64,000 bases of DNA from assembly GCA_019918135.1 (NCBI GenBank), contig WBZZ01005990.1, positions 80,001 through 144,000 on the forward strand, in the 5' to 3' direction. Source of the stretch: Paulinella micropora (taxonomy: Eukaryota; Cercozoa; Imbricatea; Euglyphida; Paulinellidae). Both the position numbers and the translations under genes were made by a program. The stretch's first letter is position 1, and every line of letters starts with the position of its first letter. The notes under the pieces are model-generated. The model was not told the origin of the DNA and did no database searches. It saw only the letters and a list, made by a program, of their open reading frames with translations. This document shows positions 41,791 through 52,156 of the stretch, one piece after another.

Positions 41791-42570
41791 TTTGGAGTCC
41801 ACATCACTAGGGTGATTTCTTTCTGCTTTGCCACACAGGCAACAGAGTGAATTTTCACTGACCTGTCTCACACGGGGACGTCAGACGAAAACAAATACTC
41901 CAACATAGCTCCCTCATAACTCTTTCACAAAACAAATAATTTGATTGGTCTCAAGCAGGTGTCTCGTACCCTCTAGCCCAATCAGTATCTGTGTGCTCAC
42001 AAGGAGACATCAGATACAAACTCTCTGTCGTGCTGTTCTCACACAGAGACCAAGAAGAAGGAGGTGGACAGAAGAGTGAAGGAACACACACAAAACACAA
42101 ACAAGCATAGGGACAGGAGCACAACACTTTACCCTTCTAGTTTGCATTTATCTGCATTATCTCACACATACGTCAGAGTATTTTTGCAAATCTCTGATCG
42201 TTTTCTAAAGGTAGGTCTGAGAACCTATCCGACCGACTGTCGACTTCTCAAGGAGAGCTTTTCTAGCTTCTCTATTACTATCTGTGTGTAGGTCCAAGTG
42301 CCTCATACTAGATACAATATAGAAAAGAAGGAGGAGAAAGTAATCTGAGTAAGGAGAACAAGAAATCGGAGAAAGTCTCAAAGACTATTTTTCTCAAACA
42401 AAAACAAACATACAAACAGTGTTTCATAGAGGACAGGGAATCTTATCCTACCCTCTCTATTAGTTTCTCTCTTCACTAGTCAATCGACTGAAGGAGGAAC
42501 AGAACACAAACGAAGAAAAACCAAACATAGGAGCTGACACTGTCCTCCTGTTGATCACTACTACGACATC
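41791..42570 (+). other. element C leader
   Basis: 780 bp from LTR to the gag ATG. TTTGGAGTCCACATCAC directly after the LTR is the candidate primer site, but no tRNA could be assigned. No other gene. Confidence 0.5.
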
Positions 42571-44439
42571 ATGTCGACAGAGATCGCCGAAGTGAGTGAA
42601 TTCTCGGAGGCAGATCAAAGAAGAGAAGAAGAAGAAGCAGGAGGAGGAGGAGGAAGAGGATTGAATGAAGGAGGAGGAGGAGGATTGAATGAAGGAGGAG
42701 GAGGAGATGAAGGAGTAGGAGAAGGAGTAGAAGAGGGCTGGGATGATGAAGGAAGATATGGAGGAGACGAAGATGAAGGAGGATTTGAACAAGAAGAGAC
42801 GGGAGGAGGAGGAGCATATGGTAATCCCTTACCACCTGTCTACACGGGAGGAGGAGGACGAAAAATGATCGACTTGATTCATAGTGATGGAGAGGAGATC
42901 ACAGTGGAGGAACAACAGTGGGTGCAAGACCACTATGACCTCACTAAAGAAGAGTTTGATAACAAGATGGGGGTAGAGAAGGACACCTATGTGTGGATCC
43001 CTCAGGATCAAAGAAGAGAGAAAAGTTGTGCTAAAAAGGATGTCTATATCCTATTATCAAACACAGCACAGCTCCTCGGCAAACTGGTCTCTGATCCAGA
43101 AGAGAGAAAGAAGATACAGCATATCAAGTTTGGGGACACACACACCCACCTTGAATTACTCGATGCTATCTTTGGGGTGTACACTCAAACCCTGATTTGG
43201 GAACGTACATACGGCCCACGATGTGAGGGTTACCTCCAGTACACAAACCCAAGAGCAACGGCCAGATTCCTCGCGACTGGTCAGGAGGCAGTCGATGTAA
43301 CAAAAATGAAGACCAATCTGGGTTCGAAAAACTCGAGTGGCATATTTCATTTTTTTACAATGGAAATAAAGGCCTTGGAGGAGGGGAAGGCAGAGATGGA
43401 AAAAAGCATTAAGGCAGCAGGAGAAACTCATCCTGTGATTGATGAGTTAGAGAAGACTGACAGAGTTCTGACCAAGATCAGACTGTTGATGGGTGCGTTA
43501 CTGCACAAGGAAACATGGAAGAGATGGATTCCTACCAAGGATCACTCTGTCCTTAAATCACTTAGTAACGCACCACCGGTCGCCAACAAAGCAGGTGTTG
43601 ACCAATATGTGGAGAAATATAATTTTCTCAGATCTGCTTCTGAATTGGTGGCCTTTATCACTCATGCTCAAAAGCTGGTGATATCTGAGAAGAAGAAGGC
43701 GAAAGAGAATGAGGAGTTCGAGAAGACGATGAGACTGGAAAGAATGAAAGCAAAAGTGAGTGGTGCAAAGACACACCCTCCGACATATTTGACCCCACCA
43801 GCTCCTGCCCCACCAGCCCCTGCACCCTCGGGCTCAACTACGGTGGTGGTCACAAACACGGAGAAGAAGGACAGACAAAACATCATAAATGCCTTCAAGG
43901 GGAAGAAAGGAGGAGTGGCAAGTCTCATGCTATATGCCAAGACGAGCTCAGACAAAGACTCCGATGCTTCGCTTTTGAGCAAGCTCAAAGAGATCAATGC
44001 CTGCATGAAGGCTTTTCCTTGCGACGAAACGCAGGAATACGAGGCCCTTGTTACTGTTTTTGACCAATCTCTAGTCTCGGAGGGATTCGATCTGACACAG
44101 TACAAGTTTTTGAGAAAGAAGGAGGAGATTAAGAGAAACAATGCAACAGGCCTAGACGCTCAGTGTGAACTGGCGGTGGCCACACTCATTTCATATTTTC
44201 AATCTCATGGATACCAGCATCTCTGCACTGGTACTCTCATAGGATTTGAAATCTTTGAGACAGTGGCGATGAGTTTGAGGAGTGCTGTTGGCTTGGCGGC
44301 GACCCTTACGGAGGTTTCCTCCTATGGGCTATTCTATGGCCGCAAGTCGATCATCCTCTATTTTTTTCGGCGTTACACACAGTTAACCCGAGTAAGCTTA
44401 CTCAGCTTATACAACAATGCTCGACGTTTAGCTCAGTGA
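42571..44439 (+). CDS. element C Gag, main part
   Basis: 622 residues from ATG 42571. A Glu/Gly-rich N-terminal low-complexity region (residues 10-90) is followed by a long, charged, mainly helical region without a classic retrotransposon signature and a Pro/Ala linker near 43790-43850. The real frame seems to change at the T run 44362-44368, because the -1 frame from there reads on into the next open frame without a stop. This could be a programmed shift or a simple indel. Confidence 0.65.
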   Translation: MSTEIAEVSEFSEADQRREEEEAGGGGGRGLNEGGGGGLNEGGGGDEGVGEGVEEGWDDEGRYGGDEDEGGFEQEETGGGGAYGNPLPPVYTGGGGRKMIDLIHSDGEEITVEEQQWVQDHYDLTKEEFDNKMGVEKDTYVWIPQDQRREKSCAKKDVYILLSNTAQLLGKLVSDPEERKKIQHIKFGDTHTHLELLDAIFGVYTQTLIWERTYGPRCEGYLQYTNPRATARFLATGQEAVDVTKMKTNLGSKNSSGIFHFFTMEIKALEEGKAEMEKSIKAAGETHPVIDELEKTDRVLTKIRLLMGALLHKETWKRWIPTKDHSVLKSLSNAPPVANKAGVDQYVEKYNFLRSASELVAFITHAQKLVISEKKKAKENEEFEKTMRLERMKAKVSGAKTHPPTYLTPPAPAPPAPAPSGSTTVVVTNTEKKDRQNIINAFKGKKGGVASLMLYAKTSSDKDSDASLLSKLKEINACMKAFPCDETQEYEALVTVFDQSLVSEGFDLTQYKFLRKKEEIKRNNATGLDAQCELAVATLISYFQSHGYQHLCTGTLIGFEIFETVAMSLRSAVGLAATLTEVSSYGLFYGRKSIILYFFRRYTQLTRVSLLSLYNNARRLAQ

Positions 44440-45068
44440 AGTCCAAGAACTTCCTCGAGACACACGTGTTCGAAAATACGATTCAAAGCGTTGCTCCGTC
44501 AGCACTGTTTCAAGAAGTGATGAGTGCATGCTCAAACATGGACTCGCTCACGGAGGCACATACGGCACAGGCAGGCGGTGTACCTGTTGGCGCACAAGCC
44601 ACGTACACAAACAGAGTTGCCGGTTGGAAGAGACAGAGAGAGCCAGACCTGAAGACCGCATGTTGGAGGTGGTTCGCGGGCTTGCAGTGTAAGGCACAGA
44701 TGGAGAACAGAGACTGCTCTTTCAATCATGATAGGCAGAACCCAACAGCAAGGGCAAATTTTCTGAGCAGGACGGAAGGCAAGGAACCGGGCCTTTTCAG
44801 CATGCTTCAGATTGCCGCTGTGAACGAAGGTTGGTATGCCAATATGTGTGATGATGAGGAGTTACGACAGGCAATCATTACCTACATGAAGAGGATGAAG
44901 GAGAAGAAGGAGGAAAAGGAGAGACAAAGGAACTTAAAGGCCTCTCAAAGAGGACGAGAAGGAGGAGCAGGAGCAGGAGGACGAGGAGGAGGAGGAGGAG
45001 GAGGACGAGGAGGAGGAACATGGAGAGGAGCCTCGAGGTGGCAGGGAACCCCTCAGAGAGGAAGATGA
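44362..45068 (+). CDS. element C Gag, C-terminal part with CCCH finger and RGG tail
   Basis: Continues the capsid-like region. A CCCH finger (C-x8-C-x8-C-x3-H) lies near 44661-44730 and a Gly/Arg-rich RGG-type tail at 44940-45068. CCCH and RGG parts bind RNA, so this is the likely nucleocapsid, replacing the usual CCHC knuckle. Confidence 0.65.
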
Positions 45069-45295
45069 GGTCGGGGATATACCCCTTATGGAGGGAGAGC
45101 TGTTCGAGCTCCAGCCCCCCCGACCCAGAGGAGGAGGAGGCTCATGGGCAAGCTCCAACCCAAAATTTCGGTCGAGCTCAGGCCTACAACACTGCCTCGG
45201 AGACCGATACGTCATCCTACCCGGACACTACTCAAGGTAATCGTTTCGAGGTGGTGGAATGACTGGAGGGGGAAGAAGAGAGGAAGGAGAAGACT

Positions 45296-45779
45296 GTGAA
45301 GTTTAACCCTAAAGTCGCAGTGCTTTCTAATGCTGTTGTGCAGACTGGGTCAACGCTTCCTCTATGTGAAAACAAAGATGTGGGTACACAGAGACTGCAG
45401 CCCCAAGGTAGTCTCATACCCGTTCATACAGCACGGTTACCAATGATAACTGATGCAAATAGGAAGGCGAGACTTGCGATGGAGGCGAGGAGGCCAATGG
45501 CAGACGTATCGCCTCGGCCAAGCAAACAACCACGAACAGACTCAATGTCTACGGTCACGGCGGGTGGCGAGCAAAAAGACAATGTGTGTACTCAAGTACC
45601 ACAAGACAATGTCGCTCACATAGTAAACGCACCAGTACCGCAGAATAATAAAAATGTTAATGAGGTGAAGCAGGAGGAGAAGAAGAAGGAGTTGAAAAAC
45701 TTAGAGACAAGACTCCAAAATTTGGAACGTAAAGTTCTTGTTCTCGCAGCCAATATACACAGGCCCGATGCTCTGTGTT
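45296..45779 (+). CDS. element C linker and protease start, truncated
   Basis: A polar linker with a coiled-coil-like end (EEKKKELKNLETRLQNLERK near 45680) reads into AANIHRPDALC, after which AT-rich foreign DNA begins. The classic Asp-Ser/Thr-Gly of the protease is not seen, so it is probably lost at this junction. Confidence 0.5.
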
Positions 45780-45826
45780 ATACGGAACTTATAAAACTGG
45801 CAATTCTTTTTTCGCCAGTTCTTCTC

Positions 45827-46096
45827 CTACATTAGTTTTGATTTCAGTAATACCAGTTTCTTTAAAAGATGTATATTCTTCTGTTGTTTCTGGTTCATTA
45901 TCAAAGAATTTTTCATCGTATCGGAAGAATGCAACAAAACTTCAATATTATCCCCTCCTTGATTTTGTTCGGGTCGGTACTTTTCGTAAAATGCTACAAT
46001 ATCAGTTTTAAGCGATTTGCTTGTTGGCAGTTTTATATCGCTACTTAAATAAGTCCATTTTTCTATTTGGCTCAGATAATCTTTTTTGGTTGACAT
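45827..46096 (-). CDS. small acidic/basic protein in AT-rich island
   Basis: Minus-strand frame from ATG 46094-46096. About 60 residues read naturally (Lys/Tyr/Asp-rich), then a better acidic frame appears one phase away near 45900 and stops at 45800. A frameshift is likely. No family recognised. Confidence 0.45.
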   Translation of the reverse strand: MSTKKDYLSQIEKWTYLSSDIKLPTSKSLKTDIVAFYEKYRPEQNQGGDNIEVLLHSSDTMKNSLIMNQKQQKNIHLLKKLVLLKSKLM

Positions 46097-46133
46097 GTTA
46101 TATAACAAAAAAAATCTGTCATATATTGTTTAT

Positions 46134-46277
46134 TCAGTCGTCATTGTCAAAAGTCCATTCATTATCACCGTAAATGACCTTCCACTGATTTTTACTTTCT
46201 TCTAAGGTTGGTAAATCTACGTATCTAATTCTTATACCCTCTTCCATTGTTTTCTTCTTTTCTACCACATTTGGCAT
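46134..46277 (-). CDS. 47-residue open frame in AT-rich island
   Basis: ATG at 46277, stop at 46134. Balanced charged composition with an acidic C-terminal end. Lies directly upstream of the previous frame in the same direction with a gap of about 40 bp, an unusually tight arrangement. Not recognised. Confidence 0.4.
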   Translation of the reverse strand: MPNVVEKKKTMEEGIRIRYVDLPTLEESKNQWKVIYGDNEWTFDNDD

Positions 46278-46640
46278 CAGTTTTCTAAGATACTACTAAG
46301 GGTACCACTATAGCACAGTTATCTTTTTATATAAAATAAGGCTATTTTCATATAAATTCGTCTTACTATTAATTTCAATAAAAATATACATAATTTCATC
46401 CAAATTCAATACAAGCATTCTTAATCAATAAATAGTCCATATTTGAATTTCTCTCAAACTCTAAAAAAAAGATAACTCATCTATCTTTTGCCAAATCAAC
46501 ACGAAGAGACATCAAAACCCGTCTCTTAGTTTTATCGCTGTGCTAGACTTAGTTATCTTTTTTTGAAAAAATGAAAGTCCTCTCCGATTGCGAGTTTGAT
46601 TAATTTCCATTTAAATATAATAAAAATATATTATATATAA

Positions 46641-46856
46641 ATGGGTAGAAAACCAACATATAATGCGGAGAAGGCAAGGGCAAAACACGCTGAACGTATG
46701 AGAGAGTATCAAAGAAGAAATAAAGAGAAAGCACTTATGAGAGCAAAAGAATATTATCAAAAAAACAAGGCAGACATACTGAGAAAATCAAAAGAGAAAA
46801 GAGAAAAAACCAAGGCTGACCTTATTAGACTCCAGAATATCGTCGGGGAAAATTGA
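46641..46856 (+). CDS. 71-residue Lys/Arg-rich helical protein in AT-rich island
   Basis: ATG 46641, preceded by a TATA-rich stretch (46625-46638). More than a third of residues are Lys or Arg, in a long amphipathic pattern with a YYQKNKADIL-type unit. Such YY-x-K-NK-x-x-I units are known to me from proteins of large DNA viruses of protists and phages. Possibly a nucleic-acid-binding protein. Confidence 0.5.
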   Translation: MGRKPTYNAEKARAKHAERMREYQRRNKEKALMRAKEYYQKNKADILRKSKEKREKTKADLIRLQNIVGEN

Positions 46857-46892
46857 GACCTGAAAAAAAATTGAATTTCATATTAAAGCTAA

Positions 46893-47032
46893 GATGTCAG
46901 TGTGATGATTCCCGTGATATCCGTCCGGCTGCTCACTCCTTTGAGAGTGCCCGTTGACTTTTTTATATTTCCGTCCACCCAGTCCCGGTATCGATTAAAA
47001 AACTTCCTGCCGACAATATTAATATTCGCCAT
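46893..47032 (-). CDS. possible 46-residue open frame in AT-rich island
   Basis: ATG at 47030-47032 on the minus strand and a stop near 46893. Composition is ordinary and not low complexity. No family recognised and it is short, so confidence is low. Confidence 0.3.
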
Positions 47033-47100
47033 CGTATCATTACCAACTTTTAATATTGTCTTATATATATATATATATAATATTCTTTAAATTGAAATCC

Positions 47101-47679
47101 GCACGAGTATACCGTATGGACCTCTATGTCGTCCCCGGTTACCACGGGTCAATATTACTATCGTATGACCAATTGGCTACGATGGGGGCTGTGATTGATT
47201 GCGCCGCACGGCGAGTGATATATGGAGTAAAAAGAGGAGAAGAGACCGATATTGATCCCTTCAACGCTACTGACTCTTATGAGGCTTATGAGCTGAGTCT
47301 AGCGACGGATCACAAAAAGATGGCCATCGCACATGAGGCACTTGAGGTGTACGTTCACCCCCATGTCGCAAGACCGGATGAACTGTCCTGGACCGACAAT
47401 TGGGAATCCCAAGTGTGCACTGTCACAGTTCCGACATGCCATTGGGACAAAAAGTCTATTGATGACTTAATCGAGAAGCGAAAGGAGGAGATTATATGTG
47501 TCGCACAAAGAAGCCCGTCGTTGGGGAGATTCGCGGAAGGAGTAGGAACAGATGTCCATATTACTAACGGATACTGTTTCCATGCGAAAGTAGGAGAAGA
47601 AAAAAGGAGGCGTTTGTACCAAAGAGAACGGGGCGAATCCCGGATACTCCACCAGAAACTATTAAAAGTTTATTACTGA
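47101..47679 (+). CDS. element C protease, C-terminal half, and start of Pol
   Basis: Begins right after the AT-rich island. VVPGYHGSILLSYDQLATMGAVID matches the later strands of gypsy aspartic proteases (the flap-to-ILG region). The catalytic aspartate that should precede it is not in this frame. About 130 residues of unassigned sequence follow before a stop. Confidence 0.6.
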   Translation, partial: ARVYRMDLYVVPGYHGSILLSYDQLATMGAVIDCAARRVIYGVKRGEETDIDPFNATDSYEAYELSLATDHKKMAIAHEALEVYVHPHVARPDELSWTDNWESQVCTVTVPTCHWDKKSIDDLIEKRKEEIICVAQRSPSLGRFAEGVGTDVHITNGYCFHAKVGEEKRRRLYQRERGESRILHQKLLKVYY

Positions 47680-47722
47680 TTTCTGGGGTGACGAGCCGAC
47701 GTGGCCGCGTTCACTAACTGAA

Positions 47723-50431
47723 GTGAAGAAATGCTTACGGACTTTATTCGAAAATAATAAGCCGTATACTATTATCCTGCCATATAATGAGAAGGCGATA
47801 TGGGCGCAGGAAATAAGGGACCGGCTTATTGATCATCCTATACCGGTACCCTCTCGCAAGCAACAGCTAGTGGTGGCTTGTCGTATGGGAACTCGTGAGC
47901 AGAGCAGTGCATACAAGCGGAAGCTCAGAGACCTCGACAAGTTGAAATTGATACCGCAAGCATTCACATGCTTTGATGGTTTTTACACCCGTAAAGCTCC
48001 TTTGCAATACGCGAGACTCATTGACATGCTGGTGGAGCTCGGTAAAGATGATGAGCCGGACACGGTCACGTATGAAAAGACGGGCCTAGATGATGTCTCG
48101 GAAGAGGAGTTAGGCTTGGAGGAGGACAGAGAACCCCTCAAGCAACATAAGCAGATGTCTGATGAAGATTTTCAAGAGGCGGCGCGGAAAATATTGGAAG
48201 AAGGAGTAGGCACGGAGAAGGAGAAGGAGCTTTTAAAAGCCAAATTAGAGGCGAACAAGGAAATTTTTTACCCTCCACATGCAGGTGGTGTCAAGCCTGA
48301 AGATTTCACTGCGGTGATTTACAAAATACCGGGTGCGGAGCCGGCACCGGCACCACGAAGGGCGAATTTGAGTATACATGAGGCGAAGATAGCGGAGGAG
48401 CTAGCAAGACAGCTGCTCAATGAGGACTTTATTGAGAGATCAACATCCTCAATAGTCTCACAACCGAGAATAGTGCCGAAGCCAGGAGGAGAATGGCGCC
48501 TGACAGTTAACTATGCTCGTGTTAACAAGGTGCTGGAGGAAGAGAGAAATCCTCTCCCGACATTAGAAGAAGGAAGGAGGGTACTGCGGAATGCAAAATT
48601 CTATTCGGTCATGGACCTTAAGAATGGCTTCTGGCAGATACCACTGGAGGAAAAGTCCAGATGGCTGACGGCGTTTGTGGTGGGTATGGAAATATACCAA
48701 TGGAAAGTGCTTCCGATGGGCCTCAAGCAAGCCCCAGGACTTTTCCAGAAGGCGATGCAGAAGATGTTGAGCAGTCAGTACGATGATTTGTCTGACGGTG
48801 GCTTTATGAGAAGGCGGGGACAGAAGGAGGGAGAATATGCATTTTGCTATATCGCTGACATTATCGTATACTCTAACACAATGGAGGAGCATATCGATCA
48901 TTTGTCCGATATATTCAGGCGCATCGGAGCTTTTGGCCTGAAGTGCAATCTAAAGAAGTGTCAACTTGCCAAGACGAGTGTGACATACTTAGGGTACGAG
49001 ATCTCCCATAATCGAGTCTCGATATCCAAAGAGAAGAGGGAGGAGATTATGAATCGACCGATACCGAAGAACCGCACTGAATTGCACTCATTCCTTGCGA
49101 TGGCGCAATACTATAGCCAGTTTATACCCGATTGGGGTGCAACACGGGCTAAAGTGGAGAAAATGATAGATTTTGGAGACTTTGAGAAGTGGGACGAAGA
49201 GGCTTTGCAAGCGTTTCATGCGCTCAAAGATCTCCTTTACAAAGACCCGAAAGACGGAGGACTGGTGTTAACGATGCCCGACTTTACGAAACAATTCGTA
49301 GTCGATACAGACGCATCTAAGTTTGCGATTGGGGCTGTATTACAACAAGAGGATGAGGAGAAGAAATTACGCCCAATCATGTTTATTAGTAGGAAGTTGT
49401 GTGCGGCGGAGAGAAACTATTGCACAAGGCAAAGAGAGGCGTTGGCGGTAGTATGGGCCCTCAAGAGGCTCAGAGAGTATTTGTGGGGAGGACCTCAATT
49501 TACTGTCAGAACTGATCATCATAACCTGTTATGGTTGATGAATCATGAACAGACGGGACGGCTGGCGCGGTGGCAAGCGTTCTTGTCTTGTTTCGATTTT
49601 ACAATGGTCCATCTACCGGGAAAGCGAAATGTGGTCGCTGATAGCCTCTCTAGGCTAGAGTTTAACTCAGAAGTATCGGCGTTGGTGTCCACGGTGGAGA
49701 TGGAAGACTTGTCCACTGACAAGGTGTATGAGGTCAGCCACATTGAGGCGATGGAGATGGCGAGTGGAGTCCGATATGACCGCACAGGTCTACGGTACAG
49801 TCCACAAGGCCCGGATCACGGGATATGTTGTGAGCTACATACCCAGGAGGACGCTGAGTGGTCCTATGAGGTATATGAGAATGCGAAGGCGAACATAAGA
49901 GAGGAAGAGGAGACGCAGGAAGTTTATGCGGAGCCTCCTCAAGAGCGGAGAAGTGACCTGGACGATGACCCGGAAAGAATCGGGGTAAGACTAGAAGATG
50001 GTACTATCCATATAGCCTCGCCTACCGCATGGAGGCAACAACAGGCTCAAGATCCGGAGTTTAAAGAACTGATACAGTTATATCAGAACCCGGATGAGCT
50101 ACGGATGACGAAAGCGATCAAAGATCAGATGAAGGAGATGGGATGGAGAGATGGTCTACTGTGGTACAACACAGCCGGACAAATGGACCCTTTGGGTACC
50201 GGAGAGTCTGAGACGATTTATATTTGTCGCAGCCCACAATTGCCCACTTTTGGCGCATCCGGGTCGACAACGAACTCATATGTTCGTAGCGAGGCGATTC
50301 TGGTGGAAGAAGATGAAGGAGGAGATAGATCAGGCGGTGGATGCATGCATCCCGTGCAAGATAAACAAAACACCACTGAAGGCAAATTTCGGCCTGATTG
50401 GCGAATTTCCTCTTCATGCGGGGATGTTTGA
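47723..50431 (+). CDS. element C reverse transcriptase and RNase H
   Basis: 902 residues. RT (about residues 215-440) shows the PRIVPKPGGEWRLTVNYARVN, FYSVMDLKNGFWQIPL and LPMGLKQAPGLFQKAMQ blocks. The catalytic box near 48848 reads Tyr-Ile-Ala-Asp instead of Tyr-x-Asp-Asp, so one metal-binding Asp is lost. RNase H (residues about 525-640) shows VVDTDASKFAIGAVL, the NYCTRQREALAVVWAL segment and RTDHHNLLWL, as in gypsy elements. After residue 640 a long acidic linker runs on; from about 50217 the frame is shifted relative to integrase. Confidence 0.85.
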   Translation: MKKCLRTLFENNKPYTIILPYNEKAIWAQEIRDRLIDHPIPVPSRKQQLVVACRMGTREQSSAYKRKLRDLDKLKLIPQAFTCFDGFYTRKAPLQYARLIDMLVELGKDDEPDTVTYEKTGLDDVSEEELGLEEDREPLKQHKQMSDEDFQEAARKILEEGVGTEKEKELLKAKLEANKEIFYPPHAGGVKPEDFTAVIYKIPGAEPAPAPRRANLSIHEAKIAEELARQLLNEDFIERSTSSIVSQPRIVPKPGGEWRLTVNYARVNKVLEEERNPLPTLEEGRRVLRNAKFYSVMDLKNGFWQIPLEEKSRWLTAFVVGMEIYQWKVLPMGLKQAPGLFQKAMQKMLSSQYDDLSDGGFMRRRGQKEGEYAFCYIADIIVYSNTMEEHIDHLSDIFRRIGAFGLKCNLKKCQLAKTSVTYLGYEISHNRVSISKEKREEIMNRPIPKNRTELHSFLAMAQYYSQFIPDWGATRAKVEKMIDFGDFEKWDEEALQAFHALKDLLYKDPKDGGLVLTMPDFTKQFVVDTDASKFAIGAVLQQEDEEKKLRPIMFISRKLCAAERNYCTRQREALAVVWALKRLREYLWGGPQFTVRTDHHNLLWLMNHEQTGRLARWQAFLSCFDFTMVHLPGKRNVVADSLSRLEFNSEVSALVSTVEMEDLSTDKVYEVSHIEAMEMASGVRYDRTGLRYSPQGPDHGICCELHTQEDAEWSYEVYENAKANIREEEETQEVYAEPPQERRSDLDDDPERIGVRLEDGTIHIASPTAWRQQQAQDPEFKELIQLYQNPDELRMTKAIKDQMKEMGWRDGLLWYNTAGQMDPLGTGESETIYICRSPQLPTFGASGSTTNSYVRSEAILVEEDEGGDRSGGGCMHPVQDKQNTTEGKFRPDWRISSSCGDV

Positions 50432-50765
50432 GTTTATACACATTGATCATGTGGGACCTTTCCCAGAATCGAAGGATGGTTACAAATACCTCCTTACGGC
50501 TATTGACAGAGCCACCAACTATGTGTGGATCATCCCTGTCAAAGACGTTACCGGCAAGACGACGGCCGAGGCGCTGATCGATAGGATCATCTCACAGATC
50601 GGAGTACCAAGAAAGATATGTTCTGATCGAGGCTCGGACTTTAATAACGAGGTCATCGACAAACTATCTAAGTATTACGGGATGAAATGGCAATATGTTA
50701 CTGCCTATAACCCGCGAGCAAATGGGAAAATCGAGCGGGTACACAGACCCCTCAAGCCTCGCTAA
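50151..50765 (+). CDS. element C integrase, finger and core
   Basis: 204 residues in another frame than RT. HHCC finger (final C-x2-C near 50350). DDE core with Asp in FIHIDHVGPFP (50441), Asp in SDRGSDFNN (50625) and Glu in NGKIERVHR (50733). It stops at 50765 where copies elsewhere suggest the reading continues in another frame. Confidence 0.82.
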   Translation: MVYCGTTQPDKWTLWVPESLRRFIFVAAHNCPLLAHPGRQRTHMFVARRFWWKKMKEEIDQAVDACIPCKINKTPLKANFGLIGEFPLHAGMFEFIHIDHVGPFPESKDGYKYLLTAIDRATNYVWIIPVKDVTGKTTAEALIDRIISQIGVPRKICSDRGSDFNNEVIDKLSKYYGMKWQYVTAYNPRANGKIERVHRPLKPR

Positions 50766-50767
50766 AG

Positions 50768-52156
50768 ATGTATTGCACGAAGAAGGAGAATCAAAGAGCA
50801 TGGGTCGAGGCAGCACCATCATTTGCGTTTGCAATGAACTGTCTACCCTCTACGGCGTTAGGAGGCTCGAAGAGCTCAATCTCGCCATATCAGTTAGTAT
50901 ATGGGCGTGAGCCTGATATCCCGACTTCGCTCCTTCACCCAAAAGACACTTGGGCGGATGCGGATGAGTTGTTTGGGATGAGACTTAGAGTGAAGATGGA
51001 GGCGGAACAAATAGTCAGGGCGCATAGAGAGGCGGAGCGCCGAAAGACTGATGCTGAAGGGGTGCGACAAGCGCACTTGGATCAAGTTCCAGGTCGGGGA
51101 TATTGTACTATTGTACCATCCTCAAGTCCCGAAGGGAGTCAGCTCTAAGCTGTTCACTCACTGGAAAGGACCTTATCAGATTATGGAACAGACGGGACCT
51201 CTGAATTACAAGATCAGGGGTAGAGGGAAGGTGCAAATTGTGAATGTAAGAAGGCTGATTAAGTATGATCCCTTCTTACTGGAAGATGAATCCGTTGAGG
51301 AGGCGTTAAAACGGATGAAGGATGATTTCAAAGAGGTGCCGCCCATCCACAAGGAGGCTGGCATAGACCAAGACGATGCTTATCGGGCACCGATAGCTGA
51401 GAAGGAGGAGAGTGAGGTGGACAGTAAGGAGAAGACTGACCGCATAAGCGCGGTGGGGACTCAGTCCAAGTCTCCGCGAGAGCATAGCGGAAAGAAGGAG
51501 AAGATCACAGAGGCGCAGCTAAGGAGAGCGCGGAATGATCTTATCAACGACCAACCGAGGAAGGCGATGAGGTCGATGAGATCAAAGGACGTCCACCAGG
51601 AGGAGGAGGGGACGGACACTGACCCAAACGCGGGCAACGTTGAGATTGTCCATGAGCGATGGAAGGAAGGCGATGCGATAGCAACCATCGCATGGGTGAA
51701 AGATGCTTTCTATCTGATGAGACCAGCGGAACAACATGTCGCTGATGACACTCTCTCAGACTTATACTTGATGCGGGTCGTGGCGGTCCCACGACAGATG
51801 CGTGTCACACGGACACTCAAAATATCATCAGCCGCAAAAATAGTACAACCGATACTCCAGTTTTGGAGAAGTATGGACCCGGTTGAGGATCCAAGGCAAG
51901 ACATTATCTGCCAGTATATAAAGACGCAAAATGTCTCGAGACATGGGATGATACAATTACTCCCAGAGACAAGGATTACACTGCGTGGACCATTCAGGCA
52001 CTGCCAAGAGGAGTGCTTGATGTCCCTTTTGAATTATCGTTGGGCGGAATCCCTAATAAGATCTGGGACATTCTCGAACAGTCAAAGTTCGATCTGACTT
52101 TTGTTGGTGTTCCTCCACCAGGCAAAGAAATCCGCGCCAGACGACGAAGGCAGTGA
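50768..52156 (+). CDS. element C integrase C-terminus with GPY/F module and long extension
   Basis: Two overlapping frames (50768-51148 and 51051-52097) then a third to the stop at 52156. Visible are the segment after the core (ISPYQLVYGREPDIP), the GPY/F module (HWKGPYQIM...LNYKIRG) and then about 250 residues rich in charged residues, with a KDAFYLMRPAEQHVADD stretch and a basic RARRRRQ end. There is no chromodomain. The extension is kept in the second copy at 60800-61661, so it is a true part of the element. Its role is unknown. Confidence 0.7.

Larger units (their letters stand above)
45780..47095. other. AT-rich island inserted in element C
   Basis: Sharp fall in GC at about 45780 and a return at about 47095. 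Small compact open frames lie on both strands. No terminal inverted repeats or target duplication found. Source unknown; a virus-like or plasmid-like origin is possible. Confidence 0.6.
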
